DNA of 64,000 nucleotides, taken from Rhodococcus pseudokoreensis (GTDB taxonomy: Bacteria; Actinomycetota; Actinomycetes; Mycobacteriales; Mycobacteriaceae). The notes under the pieces were generated by a model. That model searched no databases. It was not told the origin of the DNA and saw only the letters and a list, made by a program, of their open reading frames with translations. The stretch is taken from assembly GCF_017068395.1 (NCBI RefSeq), contig NZ_CP070619.1:1364001-1428000 (forward strand). Reading direction: 5' to 3'. The position numbers and the translations under genes are program-made. Numbering within the stretch: the first letter of the stretch is position 1; every line of letters begins with the position of its first letter. Positions 50,382 to 60,122 of this stretch are shown piece after piece.

Positions 50382-51404
50382 GTGCCCAAGAGGACCTGGC
50401 AGTCCGGAGTGAAGGCCGGCGCCGCGGCTGTCGTGGCAGGTTCGAGTGCAGGCACGCTGTCGTGGGCGGCGTACTCGTATCTGATGTCGCAGGCGACGGC
50501 GGCCCGCGGGGTGATCGGCCACAACGTCGCCAAGCCGCCGGAGGCCGACGGCGTCTACTCCCCCGGCGCCGCGGGGCCCGAACGCTGGCTGCGGACCACT
50601 CCGTACGACGTCCATCTGATGATCTTCGGCGACTCCACGGCCGCCGGGGTGGGCTGCCTGTCGGCGGAGGAGGTGCCCGGCGTGCAGATCGCGCGGCGCC
50701 TCGCCGACGAGACGGGCAAGCGGATCCGGTTGAGCACCAAGGCCATCGGCGGCGCCACGTCCCGCGGGCTCAGCGGGCAGGTGGACGCGATGTTCGTCGC
50801 CGGGCCGCCGCCGGACGCCGCGGTGATCCTGGTCGGCGCCAACGATGTGACGAGCAAGAACTCCATCCGGGCGTCGGCGCGCAGGCTCGGCGAGGCCGTC
50901 GAACGGCTCCGCGCCCACGACTGCGCCGTCGTCGTCGGAACGTGCCCCGACCTGGGGGTGGTGACGGCGATTCCGCAGCCCCTGCGGACCGTGGTCCGGA
51001 CCTGGGGGCTGCGACTGGCCCGGGCGCAGGCGGCCGCGACCAGCGCGGCGGGCGGCCACCCGGTGGCACTCGCCGACCTGCTGGCCCCCGAGTTCCTGGC
51101 GGCGCCCGACCGGATGTTCTCCTCCGACCACTTCCACCCGTCGGCGGCGGGCTACGAATTGGCGGCCATCCAGATCGTGCCCGTACTCGCGACGGCACTG
51201 GGCCTGTGGCACGGCGGCCCCCTGCCCGATCTGCCGGAGGTGTCGGAGGCCGCGGAATCACGCAAGCTGTCGACCCGGATAACGGCCTCGCTGAACCGTT
51301 TTCTGTGGCGACACGACGTCCGGCGACGCACACCCGCCCGCCTCGACGAACTCCTCGCGATCGAGGAGGCGTCCGCGCCCGGGACGCGACGGGTCGCTGA
51401 GTGA
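50382..51404 (+). CDS. SGNH/GDSL-hydrolase
   Basis: About 340 residues. A hydrophobic N-terminal segment (GAAAVVAGSSAGTLSWAAYSYL) acts as an anchor or signal. The GDSL-like catalytic block is FGDSTAAGVGC, with the second block GGATSRGLSGQVDAMF, VILVGANDVT and the catalytic DHFHPSAAGYE at the C-terminus. It resembles secreted GDSL lipases of mycobacteria (Rv1075c). GGAAAGG lies before GTG 50382; an in-frame GTG at 50373 is also possible. The substrate is unknown. Confidence 0.85.
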   Translation: MPKRTWQSGVKAGAAAVVAGSSAGTLSWAAYSYLMSQATAARGVIGHNVAKPPEADGVYSPGAAGPERWLRTTPYDVHLMIFGDSTAAGVGCLSAEEVPGVQIARRLADETGKRIRLSTKAIGGATSRGLSGQVDAMFVAGPPPDAAVILVGANDVTSKNSIRASARRLGEAVERLRAHDCAVVVGTCPDLGVVTAIPQPLRTVVRTWGLRLARAQAAATSAAGGHPVALADLLAPEFLAAPDRMFSSDHFHPSAAGYELAAIQIVPVLATALGLWHGGPLPDLPEVSEAAESRKLSTRITASLNRFLWRHDVRRRTPARLDELLAIEEASAPGTRRVAE

Positions 51405-51511
51405 GATGGCGGCGCACCCGGTGCCGCCCGGCAACGTAAGTTGTCGGGAAGGCCACAAAACGGGTGGTCTGAAACACAGTGCAGACACCCGCCGTTGACA
51501 AAGGAGTTTTC

Positions 51512-52729
51512 ATGCCCGAGGCAGTCATCGTCTCCGCAGTACGCTCACCGATCGGCCGAGCCATGAAGGGCTCGCTCAAGACCATCCGCCCGGATGACCT
51601 GACGACGCAGATGGTGGCCGCGGCGCTGGCGAAGGTCCCCGAACTCGACCCCACCGAGATCGACGACCTGCTCCTCGGCTGCGGCCAGCCCGCCGGGCAG
51701 TCGGGCTTCAACATCGCGCGCGTCGTCGCGGTGGAACTGGGTTACGACTTCCTGCCCGGCGTCACCGTCAACCGCTACTGTTCGTCCTCGCTGCAGACCA
51801 CCCGGATGGCACTGCACGCGATCAAGGCCGGCGAGGGCGACGTGTTCATCTCCGCCGGTGTCGAGTCGGTGTCCAGCTTCGTCACCGGCAACGCCGACGG
51901 CCTGCCGAACACCAAGAACACCAGGTTCGCCGACGCCGAGGCGCGCACCGCGAAGCTCGCCGAGGGCGGAGTCGCCTGGACCGACCCGCGTGAGAACGAC
52001 CAGATTCCCGACGTCTACATCGCCATGGGCCAGACCGCCGAGAACGTCGCTTCGGCCACCGGCATCACCCGCGAGGAGCAGGACCGCTGGGGCGTCCGCT
52101 CGCAGAACCGCGCGGAGGAAGCGATCAAGAACGGCTTCTTCGAGCGGGAGATCACCCCGGTCACCCTCCCCGACGGCACCGTCGTCAACACCGACGACGG
52201 CCCCCGCGCCGGCACCACCTACGAGGGCATCAGCCAGCTCAAGCCGGTGTTCCGGCCCGACGGCACCGTCACCGCAGGCAACGCGTGCCCCCTCAACGAC
52301 GGCGCCGCAGCGCTGGTGATCATGTCCGACACGAAGGCGAAGGCCCTCGGCCTGACCCCGCTGGCCCGCATCGTGTCCACCGGTGTGTCCGGCCTGTCGC
52401 CCGAGATCATGGGCCTCGGCCCGATCGAGGCCGTCAAGAAGGCACTCGCCATCGCGGGCAAGTCCATCTCCGACATCGACCTGTTCGAGATCAACGAGGC
52501 GTTCGCGGTCCAGGTCCTCGGGTCCGCCCGCGAACTGAAGATCGACGAGGACAAGCTGAACATCTCCGGCGGCGCCATCGCCCTCGGCCACCCGTTCGGC
52601 ATGACCGGCGCCCGCATCACCAACACCCTGCTCAACAACCTCCGCGAGCAGGACAAGACGTTCGGCGTCGAGACGATGTGCGTCGGTGGCGGTCAGGGCA
52701 TGGCGATGGTCCTCGAGCGCCTGAGTTAG
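51512..52729 (+). CDS. fadA3: acetyl-CoA acyltransferase (thiolase), FadA3-like
   Basis: A 405-residue thiolase. The nucleophilic Cys lies in NRYCSSSLQT at about residue 90, GHPFGMTGARI is the second active-site motif with His, and CVGGGQGMA carries the third Cys. Beta-oxidation (thiolytic cleavage) is the likely direction. AAAGGAG lies upstream of the ATG. The stop TAG begins a family A repeat followed by a terminator. Confidence 0.93.
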   Translation: MPEAVIVSAVRSPIGRAMKGSLKTIRPDDLTTQMVAAALAKVPELDPTEIDDLLLGCGQPAGQSGFNIARVVAVELGYDFLPGVTVNRYCSSSLQTTRMALHAIKAGEGDVFISAGVESVSSFVTGNADGLPNTKNTRFADAEARTAKLAEGGVAWTDPRENDQIPDVYIAMGQTAENVASATGITREEQDRWGVRSQNRAEEAIKNGFFEREITPVTLPDGTVVNTDDGPRAGTTYEGISQLKPVFRPDGTVTAGNACPLNDGAAALVIMSDTKAKALGLTPLARIVSTGVSGLSPEIMGLGPIEAVKKALAIAGKSISDIDLFEINEAFAVQVLGSARELKIDEDKLNISGGAIALGHPFGMTGARITNTLLNNLREQDKTFGVETMCVGGGQGMAMVLERLS

Positions 52730-52797
52730 GCGGCTACGCCGCCTGTGCGTGGTTGACGAGTGCAGAGGCTCGTTAACCACTCACGGGCGCGAAGCGC
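52727..52797 (+). repeat. stop-anchored three-hairpin element after fadA3 (family A, copy 3)
   Basis: The fadA3 TAG opens mini-hairpin GGCGGC-TAC-GCCGCC, followed by a stem made of GTGCGTGGTTGACGAG and a nearly complementary CTCGTTAACCACTCAC around TGCAGAGG, then mini-hairpin GCGC-GAA-GCGC. It is followed directly by a normal terminator, so the repeat is not needed as a terminator here. Confidence 0.7.
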
Positions 52798-52799
52798 GA

Positions 52800-52833
52800 A
52801 AAGGCCCCGAGAGCGTGAGCTCTCGGGGCCTTT
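52800..52833. terminator. bidirectional terminator between fadA3 and YccA gene
   Basis: AAAGGCCCCGAGAGC and its perfect complement flank a GTGA loop, ending in TTT on the plus strand. The 15-bp stem lies between convergent ends and is independent of the adjacent repeat. Confidence 0.82.
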
Positions 52834-52847
52834 CTGCGCGTTCGTGC

Positions 52848-53702
52848 CTAGTCGCTGTTGAAGTAGCTCAGCAGTCGCAGGATCTCGACGTACAGCCACA
52901 CCAGGGTGACGGTGAGGCCGAAGGCGACGCCCCACGCTGCTTTCTCCGGCGCCTGGGCGCGGATCAGTTGGTCGGCGGCGTCGAAGTCCAGCAGGAAGCT
53001 GAATGCGGCGATGCCGATGCAGACGAGGCTGAAGATGATCGCCACGGGACCGCCGTCGCGGAGGCCGAGGCCGCCTTCGGTGAAGAAGCTGGCGATCAGG
53101 TTGCCGAGGGCGAGGACGACGACACCGATGAGGGCGCCGATGATCATCCGCGTCAGGCGGGGTGTGACCCGGATGGCGCCGGTCTTGTAGACGACGAGCA
53201 TGCCGAAGAACACGCCGAACGTGCCGAGCACGGCCTGCCCGATGAGCGCCGCACCACCGACTCCGCCGAAGGTGACGTCGGTGAACATGAACGACAGCGC
53301 GCCGAGGAACAGGCCCTCCGCGACGGCGTAGGCGAGGACGATGGCCGGGTTGTCCATCTTGCGGCCGAACGTGGCGACGAGGACCAGCACGAGACCGACG
53401 AGGCCGCCACCGATGACGAGCGGGGTCGCCAGGTTCGCGTCGTTGCTCACCAGGAAGTAGGAGATGATCGCCGATACCGTGAGCACGCCCAGCGTGACGC
53501 CCGTCTTGGTGACGACGTCGTCGATGGTCATCGAACGGTGGTCGGGACCCGTCCGGTAGGGCTCGGCCTGCGTGTACTGCGGCTGACCGAACTGCTGCGT
53601 GACCTGCGCGGCGCCGGCCGTCGTAGATCCGAACGAGGCGTATCCGCCGCTGCCCTCTTGTTTGGGCAGGTTGCGGAACACCGGGTTACTGGTGGTGCGC
53701 AC
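52848..53702 (-). CDS. Bax inhibitor-1/YccA-family membrane protein
   Basis: About 284 residues from GTG 53702, chosen by AAGGG upstream and the family-typical start RTTSNPVFRNLPK. A Gly/Gln/Tyr-rich N-terminus (about 65 residues) is followed by seven transmembrane helices. The AFGLTVTLVWLYVEILRLLSYF end is the conserved C-terminal helix of the family. Rv1072 is the mycobacterial counterpart. The family includes calcium-leak channels; no function is proven here. Confidence 0.87.
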   Translation of the reverse strand: MRTTSNPVFRNLPKQEGSGGYASFGSTTAGAAQVTQQFGQPQYTQAEPYRTGPDHRSMTIDDVVTKTGVTLGVLTVSAIISYFLVSNDANLATPLVIGGGLVGLVLVLVATFGRKMDNPAIVLAYAVAEGLFLGALSFMFTDVTFGGVGGAALIGQAVLGTFGVFFGMLVVYKTGAIRVTPRLTRMIIGALIGVVVLALGNLIASFFTEGGLGLRDGGPVAIIFSLVCIGIAAFSFLLDFDAADQLIRAQAPEKAAWGVAFGLTVTLVWLYVEILRLLSYFNSD

Positions 53703-53865
53703 CGTGCACATCCCTTCTCGTGGCTCGCCGGGTGGATCCGGGTTTCTTGTACGTTGAACGTCCCGCACCCACCGCAAGTTCCCGTTCGTCGCTTTCGGGT
53801 CGGACAATTCGGACTCTACCGGTGCCGCGGGGACACTCGCCAGACGAGGCCGGTCGGCGTGGCGG

Positions 53866-55008
53866 TCAGGCCACCGACCGGGTGACCGTGAATTTGGGAT
53901 TCCGCCCGACCACGTCGGTTCGGCCGACGAGCCGCTGCAACCGGCCCCGGTATCCGAGGTGGGAGTTGTACACGGTCCACAACTCGCCGCCGGGCCGGAG
54001 AACACGCCCGGCTTCGGCGAACATCTTCGACGCCCCGCCGGTGTGGACGGCCGCGCCGACGTGGAACGGCGGGTTGCACAGGACGACGTCCTGGCTGTCG
54101 GTCGCGAGGCTGGACATGGCGTCGTCGCGGAGGGTGGACACCCGCCCGTCGAGCCCGTTGGCGCGGGCGGTGGCGGCGGCCGACGCCACCGCCGCCGCCG
54201 ACTGGTCCGTCGCGATCACCGACACCTCCGGGAGGAGCCGGGCGAGGCTGACGGCGAGGATGCCGGTTCCGCAGCCGAGGTCCACGGCCGCCTGGGCCCG
54301 GGGGTTCACCCGGGGCAGGAAGTCGAGGAGGTATCGGGTCCCGATGTCCAGTTTGGGTCCGGCGAACGCCGCCCCGAAGGAGACGACGTCCAGCCCGATC
54401 TCGGTGAGGTGATCGGTGACGGGGTAGGTCTGCTGCGCCGACTCCCGCGGTCCCCGCGCGATCAGCACCCGGGACTTCTGCCTGCCGAGGGTGGCGCGGA
54501 CGTCGGAGAACGACCGCCCGAGGACGTCGTTCATGGCGGTGGAGATGTGCTTGTTCCGTCCGCCCGCGTAGACGACGACGGACGGGTCGGCGTGGCGGGC
54601 GATCGCCTCGGCGACCTCTGTGAGTTCGCCGAGGCTCCGCGGCAGTTGCATCAGCACGACCGTCGCCCCCGCGAGCAGTTCCTCGCCGAGCGCGTACGAC
54701 CGGTAGCGGTCGGCGAGCCCGACCGTCTCGGCGTTGGCGGCCAGCGCCAGTTCGCCGGTCAGCGGGTCCTGGTGCACGCGGATTCCGGTGGCACCGTGCG
54801 CCGCCGCGGTGCCGAGGGTGAGCGCGCCGTAGTGATCGCCGATCACGGTGAGCGTCCCGGAAGGCGCGGCGGACAGCGCGGCCGCGGCCTCGTCGAGGAT
54901 CAGCCGGTCGGCGGCGTCGACGGCCGTCAGGTTGGGGGCTTCGACGTCGGGGCGGCGACGCAGCCGGGAGAACAGGTCGTCGCGGTCGAACACTTCGGAG
55001 TCGAGCAC
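53866..55008 (-). CDS. rRNA guanine-N2-methyltransferase-like (RsmC/RlmG type)
   Basis: A 380-residue protein with a degenerate N-terminal methyltransferase-like half and a catalytic C-terminal half. AVDLGCGTGILAVSLARLLP is the SAM motif I and VVLCNPPFHVGAAVHTG is the NPPF motif of base-amino methyltransferases. The arrangement matches RsmC and RlmG, which methylate 16S or 23S rRNA. The GTG start at 55008 is one base after the nitroreductase stop, so they are likely co-translated. Confidence 0.86.
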   Translation of the reverse strand: MLDSEVFDRDDLFSRLRRRPDVEAPNLTAVDAADRLILDEAAAALSAAPSGTLTVIGDHYGALTLGTAAAHGATGIRVHQDPLTGELALAANAETVGLADRYRSYALGEELLAGATVVLMQLPRSLGELTEVAEAIARHADPSVVVYAGGRNKHISTAMNDVLGRSFSDVRATLGRQKSRVLIARGPRESAQQTYPVTDHLTEIGLDVVSFGAAFAGPKLDIGTRYLLDFLPRVNPRAQAAVDLGCGTGILAVSLARLLPEVSVIATDQSAAAVASAAATARANGLDGRVSTLRDDAMSSLATDSQDVVLCNPPFHVGAAVHTGGASKMFAEAGRVLRPGGELWTVYNSHLGYRGRLQRLVGRTDVVGRNPKFTVTRSVA

Positions 55009-55009
55009 G

Positions 55010-55717
55010 TTACCGGGACACCCACTGCGCGACGTGGGCGACGGGTTCCCGGTGGGTGCGGAATCCGTTGACGGGGTTCTCGGTGTCGGGGTACCCGAAC
55101 GAGATCGCGCAGACCACCCGGCGGTCCTCCTCGAGCGCGAAGAAGTCGTGGAGGAACCGCGAGCTTCCCGCGACGGCGGCCTGCGGGATGGTCGCCACCC
55201 CGAGGCTCTGCGCGGCGAGCAGGAACGTCTCGACGTACAGGCCGCAGTCCACGGCGCCGTAGGTGCCGAGTGCTTCGTGCGTGGTGACGATCGCCACGTG
55301 CGGCGCCCCGAACAGGTCGAAGTTCTTCATCGTCTGTTCGGCGGACGCGGCCCGGTCGCCGGGGGCGATCCCGACGCTGGCGTACAGCTGCATGGCGCAC
55401 TCGCGGCGGCGCAGTTTGTGCTCGCCCAGGTATTCGCGGGGCCACTCGAAGTCGGACTCCTGCGGGTGGGTGCGGACGTACTCTGCCAGCCCGGCGCGGA
55501 ACCGCTCGGTGCCCTCCCCCTCGGTGATCGCGACCTGCCACGGCTGCGTGTTGCACCACGACGGCGTCTGCTGGGCGAGCTCGAGGATCCTCTCGATCAC
55601 GTCGTGCGGCACCTGCTCGGGCAAGTATGCCCGGCAACTGATTCGCGCGTCGAGGAGCTGGGCCAGGGTGCGCTCGGCCGGGGTCGTGCGCGCTGTCGCA
55701 ATGCCGGTATCCGTCAC
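55010..55717 (-). CDS. nitroreductase-family flavoprotein
   Basis: About 235 residues. ARISCRAYLPEQVPHDVIERIL is the FMN-phosphate loop region, TPSWCNTQPWQVAITEG contacts the flavin, and AAQSLGVATIPQAAVAG is the C-terminal motif. FMN-binding NAD(P)H-dependent reductases of nitro compounds and quinones have this fold. GAGGAG lies eight bases upstream of GTG 55717. It is divergent from the PknK-like gene. Confidence 0.9.
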   Translation of the reverse strand: MTDTGIATARTTPAERTLAQLLDARISCRAYLPEQVPHDVIERILELAQQTPSWCNTQPWQVAITEGEGTERFRAGLAEYVRTHPQESDFEWPREYLGEHKLRRRECAMQLYASVGIAPGDRAASAEQTMKNFDLFGAPHVAIVTTHEALGTYGAVDCGLYVETFLLAAQSLGVATIPQAAVAGSSRFLHDFFALEEDRRVVCAISFGYPDTENPVNGFRTHREPVAHVAQWVSR

Positions 55718-55814
55718 CGTCGAATTCTCCTCGGGTCTACTCGTTCTCGAACACCGCTCTCCGTGTCGCACGTCCGCGATATGCTGGCGTCAGTGCACCG
55801 AGAAGGTGATTTCA

Positions 55815-58800
55815 TTGAGTGTGCCACGACACCCGGAAAGCAGTTCCGGGCCGACCGACTCGGATCCGCAGGCTACCAAGCGGATCGTCGTGACCGACAT
55901 CGTCGCGGAGCTGTCTTCGGAAGGATTCGACGACGCCCGCGAGATCGGCCGGGGAGGGTTCGGGGTCGTGTACCGCTGCCTGCAGACGGCCCTCGACCGC
56001 ACGGTCGCGATCAAGGTGCTGTCCTCCGATCTGGACGGCGAGGATCGGGAACGTTTCCTGCGCGAGCAGCGTGCGATGGGAAAATTGTCGGGGCACCCGC
56101 ACGTCGTCGACATCCTGCAGTCCGGGGTGACGCGCAGTGGCAGGCCGTACATCGTGATGCCGTATCACTCACGCAACTCGCTGGACGCCTGGATTCGCCG
56201 TGAAGGGCCGCTGCCGTGGAGTGAAACACTGCGCGTCGGCGTGAAGTTGGCGGGCGCCCTGGAGACGGCGCACCGGCTCGGCACGCTGCACCGCGACGTG
56301 AAGCCCGCGAACATCCTGCTCACCGGATACGGCGAACCGCAGCTCACGGATTTCGGCATCGCGCGCGTCTCGGGAGGCTTCGAGACCACGTCGAGCATGA
56401 TCACCGGTTCGCCGGCGTTCACGGCCCCGGAGGTCCTGCGCGGCGACGCGCCGTCCGCATCCTCCGACGTGTACAGCCTGGGCGCCGCCCTGTTCTGTCT
56501 GCTCACTGGTCACGCCGCGTTCGAGCGGCGCAGCGGGGAGCGCCTCGTCGCGCAATTCCTCCGCATCGCCACGCAACCCGTTCCGGACCTGCGGGGTGAG
56601 GACATTCCCGACGACCTGTGCTCGGCCATCGAGCGGGCCATGTCCGAGGAACCGACCGACCGACCGGAATCTGCAGCGGAATTCGGCCAGGAACTCCGCG
56701 ACATCGAGCGCAGGCACGGTCTCGACGTCGACGAGATGGCGCTCCCCGCCGCGGCCGACGAGTTCCCGCGCACCGAGCACACCTCGGTGCCGACCACGCA
56801 GTCCGGGCGCAGTCGCAGCTACCGGCGGCGGTCGGGTGCCACCCCGCCGAGCGCCGCCGCCCGGTTCCGGCCGCCGACCCCGATGCGTTCCCTGGTGGAG
56901 CGCACGCGCCTCCTGGATCTGCTCCGGCTGGGCCAGCGGAGGCGGTTGACGCTGATCCACGCCCCCGCCGGGTTCGGGAAGAGCACGGTCGCGGCCCAGT
57001 GGCGCGACGTCCTCATCGAGGACGGCGCCGCCGTCGCCTGGTTGACGGTGGACAACGACGACAACAACGTCGTGTGGTTCCTGTCCCACCTCGTCGAGGC
57101 GATCCGCCGGGCCGAGCCGACACTGGCCGACGAACTGGGGCAGGCGCTCGACGAGAACGGCGCCGACGCGGAGCGGTACGTGCTGACGTCGCTGGTGAAT
57201 CAGGTCCACGACAGCAGGCGCCACGTGGTGGTGATGATCGACGACTGGCACCGTGTCACATCGCCGGACACGATCGCGGCGATGGACTTCATCCTGGAGA
57301 ACGGCTGCCACCACCTGCAGATGGTGGTGAGCAGCCGAAGCCAGGCGGGACTTCCACTCGCCAAGATGCGGGTGAGGGACGAGCTCGTCGAAATCGACTC
57401 CGTGGCTTTGCGTTTCGACCTCACGGAGTCGCAGCGGTTCCTGGTCGACCTCGGCGGACTGCACCTCGACGACTCCGACGTGGAGGCGCTGGAGGAGACC
57501 ACGGACGGGTGGGTGGCGGCGCTGCAACTGGCGTCGCTGTCGCTGCGCGATCGCGACGATCCCGGCGACCTCATCCGGCACATGTCGGGCCGCCACCACG
57601 CGATCGGCGAATACCTGGCGGAGAACGTGCTCGGCACACTCGAGCCTGCGCTGCTCGACTTCATGCTGGCCACGTCCATCACCGAGCGCGTGTGCGGCGA
57701 ACTCGCGTGCGTGCTGGCGAACGTGCCCCGCGGTCAGGCCCTGCTCGAGCAGGTCGAATCACGCGACCTGTTCCTGCGCAGCCTCGACGAGGACCGGGAG
57801 TGGTTCGAGTACCACCACCTGTTCGCCGAGTATCTCCGGCGGCGGCTCGAGCGCGACCATCCGTCGCGCGTCGCGGATCTGCACCGGGCGGCCGCGCACT
57901 GGTTCGCCGATCACCACTACGTCAGCGACGCAGTGGATCACGCACTGGCGGCGGGCGATCGCGACGTTGCCGTCGCCGTGGTCGAGGAGCAGGGCATGTA
58001 CCTGGTGGAGCATTCGCGGATGGTCGCGCTGCTCGGCCTCGTCGACAAGCTGCCGCAGTCGCTGGTCGAGTCCAGTCCGCGCATCCAGATCGCGGTGGCG
58101 TGGGCGAACATCCTGCTCCAGCGGGTGACGCCGGCGCTGCAGGCGCTGTCGCTCGTCGCGTCGAGGCTCGAGTCTTCGGCGCTGAGCGAATCCGAGCAGG
58201 CGGACATCCGGGTGGAGGCCGACATCGTCCGCGCCGTGATCGCGGTGTCGTCCGATCGCATCGCCGGAGTGCCCGACCTCATCGCGGAATGTCTGGCCCG
58301 GCCGGAAACCCTGCGCCCGTGGGTGGTCTCGGCGGGGTCCAATCTCGCCTCCGCGGTCGCGATCGCCCAGTTCGATTTCGTGGAGGCGCGCCGCCTGCAG
58401 GAGTGGGCCACCGGGTATCACCAGCGGACCGTCGGACCGTTCAGCAAGATGTACGGCTACTGCTTCGCCGGTATCGCCGCGCTGGAGCAACTCGACATCA
58501 CCGCGGCCGAGGACAATTTCCGGCTGGCCGTGCAGACCGCGACGAAAGGGGTGGGCCCGCACTCGCACGCCGCACGTCTCGCGGGGGCGCTCCTGGGCGA
58601 GTTGATGTACGAGCTGGGTCATCTCGACGAGGCCGAACGACTTCTCGACGAGAGCTACGAACTCGGGCCCGAGGCCGGCATCGTCGATTTCATGATCGCC
58701 AGGTTCGTCACGGGCGCCCGGCTGAAGGCGGCACGCGGCGACGTCGCGTCCGCTGCCCGGCACCTCGACGAGGGTGCGTCCGCGGCGGCGGCGCTGGGAC

Positions 58801-59309
58801 TCCCCCGGCTGCGCGCCCGGGTCGAGAACGAACGGGTTCGGCTCGGACTGCCCGCCTCGCCGCAGCCGCCGCCCACTGCCGGGAAACCCACCCGGGAACC
58901 CGATTTCGGTTTCGCCGAGATCATCGCGCAGCTCGACGACGCCACGGAGATCCGGAAGCAGTTGGCGGTCGAGCCGGACGTCGCGTGCCGCCGCGCGGAG
59001 GAGTGGGTGCGCCGGGTCGAACAGGAGAGCAGGCCGAGGGCGGCCATGCAGGCCAATCGCCTGCTCGTCGCGTGCCTGGTCGCGGCGGGCCGGGTCGACG
59101 AAGCGAAGTCGGTGCTGGCGTCCATCGCCGCGACGTGTGCGCGAATCGGCTTCGTGCGCTACCTGATCGACGGCGGGCCGCGCGTGGTGCCCGCCCTGAC
59201 GGCGCTCCTCGAGGACAGGGTGGCGGGCCGGTGGCCGTCCGACCGTCCGGAGGTTCCGGCGGAGTTCCTGGCCGCGGCACTGGAGACGGCGACGCCGATC
59301 GAGAGCTAG
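55815..59309 (+). CDS. PknK-like Ser/Thr kinase fused to a MalT-type ATPase/regulatory module
   Basis: An 1164-residue protein. Residues ~38-300 are a Hanks-type kinase: GRGGFGVVY (~45-53), VAIKVL, HRDVKPANIL (~159), DFG (~179). After a Ser/Arg-rich linker, residues ~380-1164 are a STAND-type ATPase like MalT: Walker A PAGFGKS (K ~389), a Walker B-like VVVMIDDWHR, and a long TPR-like helical array. The C-terminal end has no LuxR helix-turn-helix, unlike MalT itself but like M. tuberculosis PknK. AAGGTGA six bases upstream favours a TTG start; GTG 55821 is possible. Substrates are unknown. Confidence 0.85.
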   Translation: MSVPRHPESSSGPTDSDPQATKRIVVTDIVAELSSEGFDDAREIGRGGFGVVYRCLQTALDRTVAIKVLSSDLDGEDRERFLREQRAMGKLSGHPHVVDILQSGVTRSGRPYIVMPYHSRNSLDAWIRREGPLPWSETLRVGVKLAGALETAHRLGTLHRDVKPANILLTGYGEPQLTDFGIARVSGGFETTSSMITGSPAFTAPEVLRGDAPSASSDVYSLGAALFCLLTGHAAFERRSGERLVAQFLRIATQPVPDLRGEDIPDDLCSAIERAMSEEPTDRPESAAEFGQELRDIERRHGLDVDEMALPAAADEFPRTEHTSVPTTQSGRSRSYRRRSGATPPSAAARFRPPTPMRSLVERTRLLDLLRLGQRRRLTLIHAPAGFGKSTVAAQWRDVLIEDGAAVAWLTVDNDDNNVVWFLSHLVEAIRRAEPTLADELGQALDENGADAERYVLTSLVNQVHDSRRHVVVMIDDWHRVTSPDTIAAMDFILENGCHHLQMVVSSRSQAGLPLAKMRVRDELVEIDSVALRFDLTESQRFLVDLGGLHLDDSDVEALEETTDGWVAALQLASLSLRDRDDPGDLIRHMSGRHHAIGEYLAENVLGTLEPALLDFMLATSITERVCGELACVLANVPRGQALLEQVESRDLFLRSLDEDREWFEYHHLFAEYLRRRLERDHPSRVADLHRAAAHWFADHHYVSDAVDHALAAGDRDVAVAVVEEQGMYLVEHSRMVALLGLVDKLPQSLVESSPRIQIAVAWANILLQRVTPALQALSLVASRLESSALSESEQADIRVEADIVRAVIAVSSDRIAGVPDLIAECLARPETLRPWVVSAGSNLASAVAIAQFDFVEARRLQEWATGYHQRTVGPFSKMYGYCFAGIAALEQLDITAAEDNFRLAVQTATKGVGPHSHAARLAGALLGELMYELGHLDEAERLLDESYELGPEAGIVDFMIARFVTGARLKAARGDVASAARHLDEGASAAAALGLPRLRARVENERVRLGLPASPQPPPTAGKPTREPDFGFAEIIAQLDDATEIRKQLAVEPDVACRRAEEWVRRVEQESRPRAAMQANRLLVACLVAAGRVDEAKSVLASIAATCARIGFVRYLIDGGPRVVPALTALLEDRVAGRWPSDRPEVPAEFLAAALETATPIES

Positions 59310-59369
59310 GGCCTAGACGTCTCGCCACTTCCGCCACGAAGAGGAACCGCCGCGGCATATCGTGGACTG

Positions 59370-60098
59370 ATGACCGATCCATCGCCGCAGGACGGGCCAC
59401 GGTTCAGTGGTCTGCGCGCTTTGTTCGTCAACTGCACCCTCAAGCGGTCACCCGATGTGAGCAACACCCAGGGCTTGATCGACCGCAGCGTCGGCCTGAT
59501 GGAGAAGGAAGGCGTCACGGTCGACCAGTTCCGGGCGGTGGACCACGACATCGCGACCGGCGTCTACCCGGACATGACCGAGCACGGGTGGCCGAGCGAC
59601 GAATGGCCACAACTGTTCCGGCGTGTGCTGGACGCCGACATCCTGGTGCTGGCGGGCCCGATCTGGCTCGGCGACAACGGTTCCGTCACCAAGCAGGTGA
59701 TCGAGCGGCTGTACGGGTGCTCGTCGCTGCTCAACGACCACGGCCAGTACGCGTACTACGGGCGGGCCGGTGGGTGTCTGATCACCGGCAACGAGGACGG
59801 GGTCAAGCATTGCGCGATGAACATCCTCTACAGCCTCCAGCACCTCGGATACGTGATCCCGCCGCAGGCCGACGCGGGGTGGATCGGTGAAGCCGGGCCC
59901 GGACCGTCGTATCTCGACGAGGGGTCGGGCGGCCCGGAGAACGATTTCACCAACCGCAACACCACGTTCATGACGTACAACCTGATGCACGTCGCCGCGA
60001 TGTTGAAGTCGGCAGGCGGGTTCCCCGTGTACGGAAATCAACGGTCGGAGTGGGACGCCGGGTGCCGCCCCGACTTCGCCAACCCGGACTACCGCTGA
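59370..60098 (+). CDS. NADPH-dependent FMN reductase/flavodoxin-fold protein
   Basis: A 242-residue protein. LRALFVNCTLKRSPDVSNT is the N-terminal strand-loop with the FMN-phosphate site, ADILVLAGPIWLGDNGSV the second loop and YYGRAGGCLITGNEDG the third; together they fit the NADPH-dependent FMN reductase/flavodoxin-like fold. No signal peptide. It starts 60 bp after the PknK-like gene and runs into a class II amidotransferase. Confidence 0.84.
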   Translation: MTDPSPQDGPRFSGLRALFVNCTLKRSPDVSNTQGLIDRSVGLMEKEGVTVDQFRAVDHDIATGVYPDMTEHGWPSDEWPQLFRRVLDADILVLAGPIWLGDNGSVTKQVIERLYGCSSLLNDHGQYAYYGRAGGCLITGNEDGVKHCAMNILYSLQHLGYVIPPQADAGWIGEAGPGPSYLDEGSGGPENDFTNRNTTFMTYNLMHVAAMLKSAGGFPVYGNQRSEWDAGCRPDFANPDYR

Positions 60099-60122
60099 TC
60101 CGTCCCATCCGAGAGGGAAGTC

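Noticed and set aside
55263..55814. Extension of the PknK-like frame upstream of 55815
   Set aside because: It overlaps the nitroreductase gene on the other strand and shows no kinase-family similarity.
58800..59309. LuxR-type HTH at the end of the PknK-like protein
   Set aside because: The final part lacks the conserved HTH sequence; it is helical without the DNA-recognition pattern.
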